Origin: Alistipes sp. CAG:831
GTDB taxonomy: Bacteria > Bacteroidota > Bacteroidia > Bacteroidales > UBA932
Reading direction: 5' to 3'
Length of the DNA: 15,122 nt
Assembly (NCBI GenBank): GCA_000432775.1
Contig: HF990415.1
Coordinates: 19,959-35,080, forward strand
The translations under genes were made by a program, and so were the position numbers. Shown in pieces: positions 1-7,219 of this stretch. The notes under the pieces are model-generated. The model was not told the origin of the DNA. It ran no database searches and worked only from the letters and a program-made list of their open reading frames with translations. Position 1 is the stretch's first letter, and each line of letters opens with the position of its first letter.

Positions 1-597
1 TCGGAAGAACATAGCCTGGCATACCCTTACACTGAAAAGCGCATCGCCTATTTCCAGCCAGGTATACTCAGGGTAATAAGCTCCGAAGACGGGCAGGAGA
101 CAGCCCTCCTGTCAAGACAGTTGAGCGCGGCGGACATACTCACAGTCAAGCTATCCGCTTCAGCCGAGTCCTCCGGAGCCTTTTCCATAGAGATCGACAC
201 ATCGCGCAACTGGATCTTCGAGGACTTCACCATAGGCAGCGGAAACAATGGCTCCTCCATGGAAAATGCGCTGACAATCACCGATCTCGCGATGAATCTC
301 GGCGCAGAGGACGTATGGGTCGGCGGATATATTGTCGGAGGAGACGTTACCACAGCCAACCTCAAGCTGGAGCCTCCGTTCACCAAAGCCAGCCATATTG
401 CGCTGTCTGACAATGCCGGTGCCTCATCCAGGGGAGAATGCGCTGCCGCCGAACTTCCTGATGGAGATGTCAGAGAAAGCCTCAACCTTATTGAACATCC
501 GGACATTCTGGGCAAAAGACTTTACATCAAAGGAGATGTCGAGGAGTATTTCGGCTATCCGGGAATCAAAAATATCAAGGAATTCCATATCGAATGA
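1..597 (+). CDS. DUF6359-like domain protein, C-terminal fragment (5' end outside window)
   Basis: The reading frame is open from the first base to the TGA at 595-597, giving 198 residues of a protein whose start lies to the left. The last ~120 residues look like the DUF6359 (OB-fold-like) domain of Bacteroidota surface proteins: an N-A-L-T-I run, then V-W-V-G-G-Y-I-V-G-G, a middle stretch mentioning S-D-N-A, and finally G-K-R-L-Y-I-K-G-D-V-E-E-Y-F-G-Y-P-G-I-K with a short end. The stretch before it is rich in Ser, Glu and beta-type alternation and I do not recognise it. A TTG at 121 could be read as a start but the frame continues upstream without a stop and that TTG has no special context, so I treat the gene as truncated by the window. 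Proteins of this group are usually exported, but the signal peptide would be outside. Function is unknown; the domain call is from recall of the family pattern. Confidence 0.65.
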   Translation, partial: SEEHSLAYPYTEKRIAYFQPGILRVISSEDGQETALLSRQLSAADILTVKLSASAESSGAFSIEIDTSRNWIFEDFTIGSGNNGSSMENALTITDLAMNLGAEDVWVGGYIVGGDVTTANLKLEPPFTKASHIALSDNAGASSRGECAAAELPDGDVRESLNLIEHPDILGKRLYIKGDVEEYFGYPGIKNIKEFHIE

Positions 598-617
598 CAT
601 GATGTCACAAAAAGGTC

Positions 618-625
618 TATCTTTG
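618..625 (+). promoter_or_regulatory. Bacteroidota -7 box for the dehydrogenase gene
   Basis: TATCTTTG matches the TAnnTTTG consensus of the Bacteroidota primary sigma factor exactly and lies 25 bases before the ATG at 651. At the expected -33 distance there is only ATG (594-596) rather than TTG, so the upstream element is weak. It suggests the dehydrogenase is transcribed separately from the gene before it, although the 53-base gap also permits readthrough. Confidence 0.5.
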
Positions 626-650
626 CGCAACTTTTAAATAATATTTCGAT

Positions 651-1964
651 ATGAAAGAGCAGCTGCTTAAGAAAATAGAGGACAGAACAATCAGTGCGGG
701 CGTGGTAGGACTGGGATATGTAGGACTCCCCCTGGCAGTAGAGATAGCCGAGGCAGGTTTCCGGACTGTAGGGTTTGATTTGCTGGAAGACAAGGTTGCG
801 AAAATCAACAGAGGAGAGAATTACATCTCCGACGTAAACCACGGCCAACTGAAGGAACTGGTCTCCGACGGAATGCTTGAGGCCACCTCTGACTTCAGCA
901 GGATACGGGAAATGGACTTCATCGCCATCTGCGTACCCACCCCTCTGGACATGCACCAGCAGCCTGATCTATCATATATAGAACACTCTTCCATTCAGAT
1001 TGCCGAATACCTGAAAAAGGACACTATGGTCGTCCTGGAATCCACGACTTTCCCCGGGACCACCAACGACATAGTGAAGCCCCTTCTTGAGAAAGGCTCA
1101 GGCCTTACCTGCGGGGTGGATTTCTACCTGGCCTTCTCTCCTGAGAGAGTGGACCCCGGCAATCCTCACTACAAGACAGGAAATACCCCCAAGGTACTGG
1201 GTGCCGTTGGGGAGGATGCGAAGGAAGTCATCAGTACCATGTACAGGGCATTCCTGGATGGCGGAGTACATACTGTATCTTCCCCTGAGATTGCCGAGAT
1301 GGAAAAAATCCTGGAGAACACATACAGGAATATCAACATCGGTCTGATAAACGAGATGGCCATGCTGTGCGAGAGAATGAAAATCAATATCTGGGAAGTC
1401 ATAGACGCCGCACGCACCAAGCCCTACGGATTCCAGGCCTTCTATCCTGGTCCCGGCCTGGGCGGACACTGCATCCCCCTCGATCCATACTACCTGAGTT
1501 GGAAAGTGCGTGAATACGCTTTCCACACATCCATGATAGAGACATCCATGATGATCAATGACAGGATGCCTGAATATTGCGTACAGAGAGTTGCCAACAT
1601 TCTGAATGACAGGTCCAAAGCCCTTAAAGGCTCAAAAGTTCTGGTACTGGGTGTGGCTTACAAGGCCGACATTGACGACTGCCGCGAGAGCCCTGCGATA
1701 AGAGTAATCAACGTACTGCGAAAAAAAGGGGCGGAAGTCCTATTCTACGATCCCCTGGTAAGAAAGTACAGAGATAAGGAAACCGTCTATTCAGGACAGC
1801 CGTCCCTGACAGAGGAACTGCTGGAAAGTGTCGACATTACGGTAATAACCACCGCCCACAGCTGCGTTGACTACGATTTTGTCCAGCAGCATTCGGACAT
1901 AGTGTTCGACACCAGAAATGCAATGAGAGATGTAAAGGACAGGAGCAATATAGTCCTGCTCTGA
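651..1964 (+). CDS. wbpA: UDP-sugar 6-dehydrogenase, WbpA/UDP-N-acetylglucosamine dehydrogenase type
   Basis: This cytoplasmic enzyme oxidises C6 of a UDP-sugar to the uronic acid in two NAD+-dependent steps, supplying sugar acids for capsule, O-antigen or exopolysaccharide. The 437 residues show the family's three parts: an N-terminal Rossmann domain with G-L-G-Y-V-G-L-P-L-A (residues 20-29), a V-P-T-P-L signature (95-99) and E-S-T-T-F-P-G-T-T (130-138); a central helical domain; and a C-terminal UDP-binding domain from about 326 with V-L-G-V-A-Y-K-A-D-I-D-D-C-R-E-S-P (332-348). The catalytic cysteine is Cys274 in G-G-H-C-I-P-L-D-P. The F-Y-P-G-P-G-L-G-G-H context and the E-N-T-Y-R-N-I-N-I motif (222-230) resemble WbpA and related UDP-GlcNAc/UDP-ManNAc dehydrogenases more than the UDP-glucose enzyme, but substrate cannot be fixed by reading. 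The ATG at 651 follows a -7 box by 25 bases. No other glycan gene is in view. Confidence 0.88.
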   Translation: MKEQLLKKIEDRTISAGVVGLGYVGLPLAVEIAEAGFRTVGFDLLEDKVAKINRGENYISDVNHGQLKELVSDGMLEATSDFSRIREMDFIAICVPTPLDMHQQPDLSYIEHSSIQIAEYLKKDTMVVLESTTFPGTTNDIVKPLLEKGSGLTCGVDFYLAFSPERVDPGNPHYKTGNTPKVLGAVGEDAKEVISTMYRAFLDGGVHTVSSPEIAEMEKILENTYRNINIGLINEMAMLCERMKINIWEVIDAARTKPYGFQAFYPGPGLGGHCIPLDPYYLSWKVREYAFHTSMIETSMMINDRMPEYCVQRVANILNDRSKALKGSKVLVLGVAYKADIDDCRESPAIRVINVLRKKGAEVLFYDPLVRKYRDKETVYSGQPSLTEELLESVDITVITTAHSCVDYDFVQQHSDIVFDTRNAMRDVKDRSNIVLL

Positions 1965-1973
1965 TTTCCGGAC

Positions 1974-2099
1974 TCAGACCAGAATCATCGCGACCACTCC
2001 TATTGAGATAATTGACAATATGCTGATTATTGTCATAAGATAGCCTTTTTCGTTTTCTTTCATATCTTTTGTCATAAGCCTGCTTTCAAATTTATCCAT
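1974..2099 (-). CDS. Putative 41-residue single-pass membrane peptide
   Basis: On the minus strand an ATG at 2099-2097 opens 41 codons ending in TGA (1976-1974). Residues 1-20 are polar and charged (start M-D-K-F-E-S-R-L, then K-D-M-K-E-N-E-K-G-Y). Residues 21-41 are almost wholly hydrophobic (runs of I, L, V, M, with Ser and Gly) and end at the C-terminus, which is the shape of a small tail-anchored or single-pass membrane peptide with a charged cytoplasmic head. It sits 174 bases downstream of the pcrA stop on the same strand and ends 9 bases beyond the convergent dehydrogenase stop. I found no -7 box in the preceding 80 bases, so transcription would come from pcrA readthrough or an unrecognised promoter. 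No homologue is recalled. The amphipathic split of composition is the only coding evidence. Confidence 0.4.
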   Translation of the reverse strand: MDKFESRLMTKDMKENEKGYLMTIISILSIISIGVVAMILV

Positions 2100-2173
2100 A
2101 ACTGTTGTTTTTTGATAACGACAGCCACTCAATGCTTACAAGGAAATTTTGTGACAGGCAGGCATAAAATTCA

Positions 2174-2208
2174 CCGGCCCGCCATCCTTCAGATCGGACG
2201 CGGGCCGG
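2174..2208 (-). terminator. GC-rich hairpin beyond the pcrA 3' end (candidate terminator)
   Basis: A perfect 9-base inverted repeat (CCGGCCCGC at 2174-2182 and GCGGGCCGG at 2200-2208) encloses a 17-base loop in which TCC/GGA can add three more pairs. It lies 65 bases past the pcrA stop. Read on the minus strand it is followed by TGAATTTTATG, only a weak U-tract, so intrinsic termination is plausible but not strong. On the plus strand there is no T-run after it. It may instead be a leader structure for a plus-strand transcript. Confidence 0.4.
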
Positions 2209-2273
2209 CTACTTAACCTAAACTTAAACTATGAAAAACTTCGTCTTATACTATTACAAGTTTCGTGCCACAA

Positions 2274-4634
2274 TCATATCTTTTGAAGCTTTGCATACTT
2301 CAAAAGTAAAGTTTTTTCACCTCCGGCGTCAAATTTCACCACAGCCTTGGCATCTCCACCGTTTCCGGAGACAGAAATCACAGTTCCGGAGCCGAATCTG
2401 TCATGGTGCACACGGTCCCCTCCTGCCACTGTCATGTCCCCCACCGCCACGGGCGCCGTGGAATGATGCGTACCTCCGGAAAGACCCGGCTTTCCGGATT
2501 CCGAGGGAGACAGCTTCCGTAACCTGGACATATCCGGAGTAGTACGGACCTGCGCCTGGGGTACATACTGACTGCGCTGCTGATAAGACCTGGATGAAGA
2601 CCAGCCGCCTTCGTCCTCATCGTAGTCATTGCCTCCTACCGCCGAATAATCCTCCACCGCCCCGTCCAGATACTGAGAATCTATTTCCTTGAGGAATCGG
2701 CTGGGGCGACAGGCCGAAGTCTTGCCGTTCATGAAACGGCTGCCGGCGTAGGATACGGTGACAGCTTTCTCAGCCCTCGTCAATGCAACGTAGAAGAGCC
2801 GCCTCTCTTCCTCGACCGATTCCAGACTCTCGCCGGACATAAATGAGGGGAAGAGATTCTCCTCCATGCCGGAGATATAGACATAGGGAAATTCCAGTCC
2901 CTTGGAGGCGTGTACCGTCATCAGCTTGACCCTGTTGTTCTCATCCTCCTCATCGGCATTGTCCGCATCTGTAAGCAGGGCGACATTCTCCATATAAGCC
3001 TCGAGCGAGGGTATCCGGCCGTACTCTCCCCCTTCCTCCGCCGCCTCAGCCTCCTGGTCTACGAACTCCTTGACACCGTTCAGCAGCTCAGAGACATTGC
3101 CCAGAGCCGAGATACCCTCCACCGACAGGTCGGCCTTCAGCGAAGGAAGGTACCCTGAGCCTTCTGCTACCGCCACGGCCAGGGTATATGCATCATCGGA
3201 GGCTATCCTGGAAGAGTAATGGTCGATCATATCCGCGAACATCCGGAGTTTGGCGGCTGTGGACTCCTTGATATCGAAACGGTCCAGACCGCTCTGACGG
3301 CACATTTCGAGCAGCGGCATGCCGGTGGCGGCGGAGGCCTCTCCCAGCCTGTTCAAAGAAGTCTGCCCTATTCCGCGGGCTGGAAGATTGACGATACGGC
3401 GGAAAGCCTCATTGTCATTGTGATTGAGCACCAGCCGGAGGTATGCCAGCATGTTCTTGACCTCCTTCCGTTCATAGAAGGAATGACCGGCATATATAAT
3501 ATAGGGTATATTCCGTCGGCGGAGAGCCTCTTCCAGCACTCTCGACTGGGAATTGGTACGATACAGCACTGCAAATGAGTCATAGGAGGCCTTCGATGAA
3601 TAGATGCGCCTCATGATAGAAGAGACGATGGACGAAGCCTCGTCCTGCTCATTGTAAGCCTTGATCAGCTCTATCTTCTCCCCCCTGTCGCCTTCGGAGA
3701 AACACTCCTTCTTCAGACGGTTCTGGTTATGGGCAATAACGGAATTGGCGGCATTGACGATTATCTGGGTTGAGCGGTAATTCTGCTCCAGACGAAATTC
3801 CTTCGCCTCGGGGTAATCCCTTTTGAAATTGAGAATATTCTGGATTCTGGCTCCCCGGAAAGCATAGATACTCTGGGAATCGTCGCCGACTACGGTAAGG
3901 TTGCGGCGGTCCCGGGCCAAGAGGTTGACTATCCGGTACTGCGCCATGTTGGTATCCTGATACTCGTCCACCAGGATATGTGAGATGACGCTCTTGAGAT
4001 TCTCCGCCACCTCCGGATGGCGGTTCAGGAGGATATTGGTATACAGAAGGATATCGTCAAAATCCATGACCCCTTCCTTCCGGCATTTCTCCGAATACAG
4101 CCTGTAGACATCACATATACGCCCCCTGCGCATCTGGGTATCCCTGCGTATGGCCTCATGATTGTTCATATAGGCCTCTGCAGTAACCAGATAATTCTTC
4201 GCCGCAGATATGCGCGAGAGCACGTCTCCCGGCTTGTAGACCTTATCGTCCAGCTGCAGTTCCTTTATACACATCTTCACCGCATTCTTCGCATCCGTGG
4301 CGTCGTATATCGTGAACGCCTTCGGGAACCCCAGCAGATCGGCATACTCACGCAGAATACGGGCGAATATGGAATGGAATGTTCCCATCCACAGACGGCG
4401 CGAGCGGTCCCGGCCCACTATCGCCGCAATCCTTTCCTTCATTTCCTTGGCCGCCTTGTTGGTGAATGTCAGAGCCATGATCGAGGAGGGCTCCACCCCG
4501 GACTCAATCAGGCACGCTATCTTCCACGTAAGCACGCGAGTTTTCCCGGAACCGGCTCCGGCTATTATTATTGAAGCTCCGTCAGCACATCTAACTGCCT
4601 CTTGCTGAACACTGTTCAACCCCGACAAATTCAT
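2274..4634 (-). CDS. pcrA: UvrD/PcrA-type ATP-dependent 3'-5' DNA helicase
   Basis: Superfamily 1A helicase of 786 residues, a usual length for the family, acting in nucleotide excision and mismatch repair, replication restart and removal of RecA or stalled RNA polymerase. All motifs are present in order: Q motif L-N-S-V-Q-Q-E-A-V (6-14); Walker A A-G-A-G-S-G-K-T (25-32); Ia T-F-T-N-K-A-A-K-E-M (56-65); Walker B V-D-E-Y-Q-D-T (222-228); III G-D-D-S-Q-S-I-Y-A-F-R-G-A (250-262); IV L-E-Q-N-Y-R-S-T (282-289); V T-V-H-A-S-K-G-L-E-F (573-582); VI E-R-R-L-F-Y-V-A-L-T-R-A-E (610-622). A Ser/Gln-rich linker leads to a small C-terminal Tudor-like domain (about 739-786, with D-R-V-H-H-D-R-F-G-S-G-T-V) that in PcrA/UvrD contacts RNA polymerase. 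The ATG at 4634 starts right before the Q motif and follows a minus-strand -7 box. PcrA and UvrD orthologues are not separable by reading; Rep is less likely because of the C-terminal domain. Confidence 0.95.
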   Translation of the reverse strand: MNLSGLNSVQQEAVRCADGASIIIAGAGSGKTRVLTWKIACLIESGVEPSSIMALTFTNKAAKEMKERIAAIVGRDRSRRLWMGTFHSIFARILREYADLLGFPKAFTIYDATDAKNAVKMCIKELQLDDKVYKPGDVLSRISAAKNYLVTAEAYMNNHEAIRRDTQMRRGRICDVYRLYSEKCRKEGVMDFDDILLYTNILLNRHPEVAENLKSVISHILVDEYQDTNMAQYRIVNLLARDRRNLTVVGDDSQSIYAFRGARIQNILNFKRDYPEAKEFRLEQNYRSTQIIVNAANSVIAHNQNRLKKECFSEGDRGEKIELIKAYNEQDEASSIVSSIMRRIYSSKASYDSFAVLYRTNSQSRVLEEALRRRNIPYIIYAGHSFYERKEVKNMLAYLRLVLNHNDNEAFRRIVNLPARGIGQTSLNRLGEASAATGMPLLEMCRQSGLDRFDIKESTAAKLRMFADMIDHYSSRIASDDAYTLAVAVAEGSGYLPSLKADLSVEGISALGNVSELLNGVKEFVDQEAEAAEEGGEYGRIPSLEAYMENVALLTDADNADEEDENNRVKLMTVHASKGLEFPYVYISGMEENLFPSFMSGESLESVEEERRLFYVALTRAEKAVTVSYAGSRFMNGKTSACRPSRFLKEIDSQYLDGAVEDYSAVGGNDYDEDEGGWSSSRSYQQRSQYVPQAQVRTTPDMSRLRKLSPSESGKPGLSGGTHHSTAPVAVGDMTVAGGDRVHHDRFGSGTVISVSGNGGDAKAVVKFDAGGEKTLLLKYAKLQKI
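2280..2317 (+). terminator. Hairpin plus T-run, plus-strand reading, overlapping pcrA C-terminal codons
   Basis: CTTTTGAAG (2280-2288) and CTTCAAAAG (2298-2306) form a perfect 9-base inverted repeat with a 9-base loop. Five bases later comes a run of six T (2312-2317) on the plus strand. This is AT-rich and the T-run is displaced, so it is a modest intrinsic terminator at best. It could stop plus-strand transcripts that run past the dehydrogenase gene before they invade pcrA. It lies inside the last codons of pcrA, so part of its sequence is set by coding. Confidence 0.3.
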
Positions 4635-4659
4635 ATTGCATTCTTTTTAATTTTCAGCG

Positions 4660-4667
4660 CAAATCTA
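4660..4667 (-). promoter_or_regulatory. Bacteroidota -7 box for pcrA
   Basis: Read on the minus strand this is TAGATTTG, an exact TAnnTTTG match, 25 bases before the pcrA ATG. No TTG lies at the -33 distance. It is back to back with the nqr -7 box, with 13 bases between the two. Confidence 0.5.
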
Positions 4668-4680
4668 CAAAAGTTTTATC

Positions 4681-4688
4681 TATATTTG
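4681..4688 (+). promoter_or_regulatory. Bacteroidota -7 box for the nqr operon
   Basis: TATATTTG is an exact TAnnTTTG match, 32 bases before the nqrA ATG, predicting a short AT-rich leader starting near 4695. There is no TTG about 20 bases upstream, so a -33 element is not evident. The 86-base intergenic space (4635-4720) carries both this and the divergent pcrA promoter. Confidence 0.55.
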
Positions 4689-4720
4689 CACCCGAATTTT
4701 CATATATAATAATATAGGAT

Positions 4721-6094
4721 ATGGTTGACTATATAAAATTGAAACAAGGGCTCGACATTCCCGTCGAGGGTGTGCCGTCCGCCCAAATCCTCAAAACGAT
4801 AGTTTCTGAGACAGTAGCAGTCAAGCCAACCGATTTCAAAGGTCTTATCCCCAAACTCGCAGTAAAGGAAGGTGACGCCGTCAAGGCCGGAACCGTCCTT
4901 TTTGTCGATAAAAAGAGACCTGAGATCAAGTTCACCTCACCGGTGAGCGGCACTGTCAGCGAAATTGTCAGAGGAGAGAAGAGAAAGCTTCTCGAAGTCA
5001 GAGTCAAGGCTGACCCGGAAACGGAGTATGCCGAGTTCAATCTTCCCAAGCCCGAAGCCATCACGGCCGAGCAGGCTGTCAGTGCCCTCCTGGAGAGCGG
5101 TCTGTGGCCCTGCATCAAGCAGCGCCCCTACGGCATCGTGCCCAACCCTGAGATACGTCCCAAAGCCGTCTACATCTCGGGATTCGACACCGCTCCACTG
5201 GCAGCGGATTACGACTACATTCTCAAGGATGAGGTTGACAACATCCAGACAGCCGTCAACGTACTCGCAAAACTTGCTCCCAAGATCCATTTCGGTCTCT
5301 GCGCAAAAACCCACGCCAGCTCTCCTTTCCACAAGCTTTCCGGAGTCGAGTTCCACATCTTCGACGGACATCACCCCGCCGGCAACGTAGGCGTGCAGAT
5401 CAACCACGTCTGCCCCATCAATAAGGGTGACCTGATCTGGACCGTCAATCTCCAGATGCTGGCCATCATGGGCCGTTTCTTCAACACCGGCAAGGTGGAC
5501 ATGCGCAAGACAGTGGCCGTTGGAGGCCCCCGCGTAAGCACCCCCGGCTATATCAAGTGCATCAGCGGCATGTGCATCAGCGGCATAGCCGACATGGTCA
5601 ACGACAATGTGGAGAAGCTCCAGCAGGGCTGCCCCGTACGCTACATCAGCGGCAACATCCTCACCGGCACCAATGTCGGCAAGGAGGGTTATCTGGGCTT
5701 CTACGACGACTGCATCTCCTTGATCACCGAAGGCACCTACTATGAGACATTCGGATGGGCCAAGCCTTTCAGGACCAAGAAGTACAGCTTCGCATCCACA
5801 TACTTCTCATGGCTGACTCCCAAGAAGAAATACAAGATGGACTCCAACCTCAACGGAGGTGTGAGAGCATTCGTGATGACCAACAAGTACGCCCAGGTGT
5901 TCCCCATGAACATCTATCCCGTGTACCTGCTCAAGGCCATCATCGCCGAGGACATCGACAAGATGGAGCAGCTCGGCATCTACGAGGTTGTCGAAGAGGA
6001 CTTCGCCCTCTGTGAATACATTGACCCCTCGAAGATAGACATACAGGCTATCGTTTCCAAGGGAATTGACCTCATGATTAAAGAAATGGCATAA
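4721..6094 (+). CDS. nqrA: Na+-translocating NADH:quinone reductase subunit A
   Basis: NqrA is the peripheral cytoplasmic subunit of the Na+-NQR pump. It has no cofactor of its own in known structures and has been linked to quinone binding. The 457 residues compare with about 446 in Vibrio. The start M-V-D-Y-I-K-L-K-Q-G-L-D-I-P-V-E-G is the typical NqrA opening. Residues about 38-97 resemble a biotinyl/lipoyl-like barrel sandwich (P-K-L-A-V-K-E-G-D-A-V-K-A-G-T-V-L-F, then S-P-V-S-G-T-V). A mid-protein R-P-Y-G-I-V-P-N-P (about 130) and V-A-V-G-G-P-R-V-S-T-P-G (about 266) are family-like, leading into the SLBB-type C-terminal part. It has no membrane segments, as expected. It is the first gene of the operon and its stop is 4 bases before nqrB. 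Presence of NqrA separates this operon from the related Rnf complex. Confidence 0.95.
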   Translation: MVDYIKLKQGLDIPVEGVPSAQILKTIVSETVAVKPTDFKGLIPKLAVKEGDAVKAGTVLFVDKKRPEIKFTSPVSGTVSEIVRGEKRKLLEVRVKADPETEYAEFNLPKPEAITAEQAVSALLESGLWPCIKQRPYGIVPNPEIRPKAVYISGFDTAPLAADYDYILKDEVDNIQTAVNVLAKLAPKIHFGLCAKTHASSPFHKLSGVEFHIFDGHHPAGNVGVQINHVCPINKGDLIWTVNLQMLAIMGRFFNTGKVDMRKTVAVGGPRVSTPGYIKCISGMCISGIADMVNDNVEKLQQGCPVRYISGNILTGTNVGKEGYLGFYDDCISLITEGTYYETFGWAKPFRTKKYSFASTYFSWLTPKKKYKMDSNLNGGVRAFVMTNKYAQVFPMNIYPVYLLKAIIAEDIDKMEQLGIYEVVEEDFALCEYIDPSKIDIQAIVSKGIDLMIKEMA

Positions 6095-6098
6095 GAAT

Positions 6099-7205
6099 AT
6101 GGAAAAGAAAGAGAAAAAAGGCTCAATATTCGACTCCACCATCGAGGCCTTCCAGTCATTCCTCAGAGTGCCCAACACCGTCACCAAGAGCGGCTCGCAC
6201 GTAAGGGACTGCAACGACCTCAAGAGAGTCATGATCATCGTGGTGGTCGCCCTGATCCCCACCCTCCTCTTCGGTATCTACAATATCGGAGACCAGCACA
6301 GCATCGCAGCCGGAATCGATATGGGCTTCTGGCAGAAGGTCTGGTTCGGCATCCTCAAGATACTTCCTCTCTACCTGGTATCCTACATCGTAGGTCTGGG
6401 CATAGAGTTCGCCTCCGCACAGATCCGCGGACATGAGGTCAATGAGGGATATCTGGTAACAGGTATGATCATTCCCCTGATCGTGCCCATCACCACCCCC
6501 CTCTGGATTCTCGCCCTCGCAGTGGCCTTCGCAGTCATCATCGGCAAGGAGGTATTCGGAGGCACAGGCATGAACATCTGGAACCCGGCACTCCTCGCAA
6601 GGGCATTCCTCTTCTTCGCCTACCCCTCCAGCATGTCAGGTGACAAGGTTTGGGTCGCCGGCGTGGACGGATATTCCGGAGCCACTCCCCTCGCGGAGGC
6701 AGCTCTCGGCAATTTCAACAATATGCCCTCAGCCCTGGACATGTTCCTCGGATTCATTCCCGGATGTCCCGGTGAGACCTCTACCGTTGCAATCCTCATC
6801 GGTGCAGCCATCCTGCTGTTCTTCGGAGTGGCAAGCTGGAAAATCATGCTGTCCACCGTTGTGGGAGCTCTGGCAATCGGCTACCTCTGCAACGCCCTCG
6901 CTCCTGACACCTCGTCCTACCTCGCGCTTCCCGCATGGGAGCACCTGATTATGGGCGGCTTCGCATTCGGAGCGGTATTCATGGCCACCGACCCTGTAAC
7001 CTCGGCCCAGACCGAGACAGGAAAATGGATCTACGGCTTCCTGATCGGTGCATTCACCATTATCCTCAGGGTATTCAACCCCGGATATCCGGAAGGAATG
7101 ATGCTGGCCATCCTGCTTATGAACACATTCGCTCCGCTGATTGACTACTGTGTAGTTCAGAGGAACATCAAGAAACGTCTCAAGAGAGCGCAAATCAATC
7201 AATAA
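6099..7205 (+). CDS. nqrB: Na+-translocating NADH:quinone reductase subunit B
   Basis: NqrB is a polytopic inner-membrane subunit that carries a covalent FMN on threonine plus riboflavin, and forms much of the Na+ and quinone path. The 368 residues contain about ten hydrophobic segments (first at about 43-61). The flavinylation motif is S-G-A-T at 193-196 in G-V-D-G-Y-S-G-A-T-P-L-A, so Thr196 should bear FMN; Vibrio uses Thr236 in a 415-residue protein, and the difference reflects a shorter N-terminal region and loops here. Other family marks are G-M-N-I-W-N-P-A-L (157-165) and M-A-T-D-P-V-T-S (295-302). The ATG at 6099 comes 4 bases after the nqrA stop, so translation is probably coupled. 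FMN attachment needs an ApbE-type transferase, which is not in this window. Confidence 0.96.
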   Translation: MEKKEKKGSIFDSTIEAFQSFLRVPNTVTKSGSHVRDCNDLKRVMIIVVVALIPTLLFGIYNIGDQHSIAAGIDMGFWQKVWFGILKILPLYLVSYIVGLGIEFASAQIRGHEVNEGYLVTGMIIPLIVPITTPLWILALAVAFAVIIGKEVFGGTGMNIWNPALLARAFLFFAYPSSMSGDKVWVAGVDGYSGATPLAEAALGNFNNMPSALDMFLGFIPGCPGETSTVAILIGAAILLFFGVASWKIMLSTVVGALAIGYLCNALAPDTSSYLALPAWEHLIMGGFAFGAVFMATDPVTSAQTETGKWIYGFLIGAFTIILRVFNPGYPEGMMLAILLMNTFAPLIDYCVVQRNIKKRLKRAQINQ

Positions 7206-7210
7206 GGGAG
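7205..7210 (+). promoter_or_regulatory. Shine-Dalgarno-like site before nqrC
   Basis: AGGGAG starts on the last base of the nqrB stop codon and ends 9 bases before the nqrC ATG. Such purine-rich sites are uncommon in Bacteroidota, which mostly start translation without them. Confidence 0.5.
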
Positions 7211-7219
7211 AATCACACT

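Noticed and set aside
1959..1978. Short inverted repeat TCTGA/TCAGA at the dehydrogenase stop as a terminator
   Set aside because: A five-base stem without a T-run is too weak to call.
4017..4574. 185-codon plus-strand open frame opposite the pcrA 5' half
   Set aside because: It lies opposite helicase motifs I to II and shows no recognisable domain; treated as a shadow.
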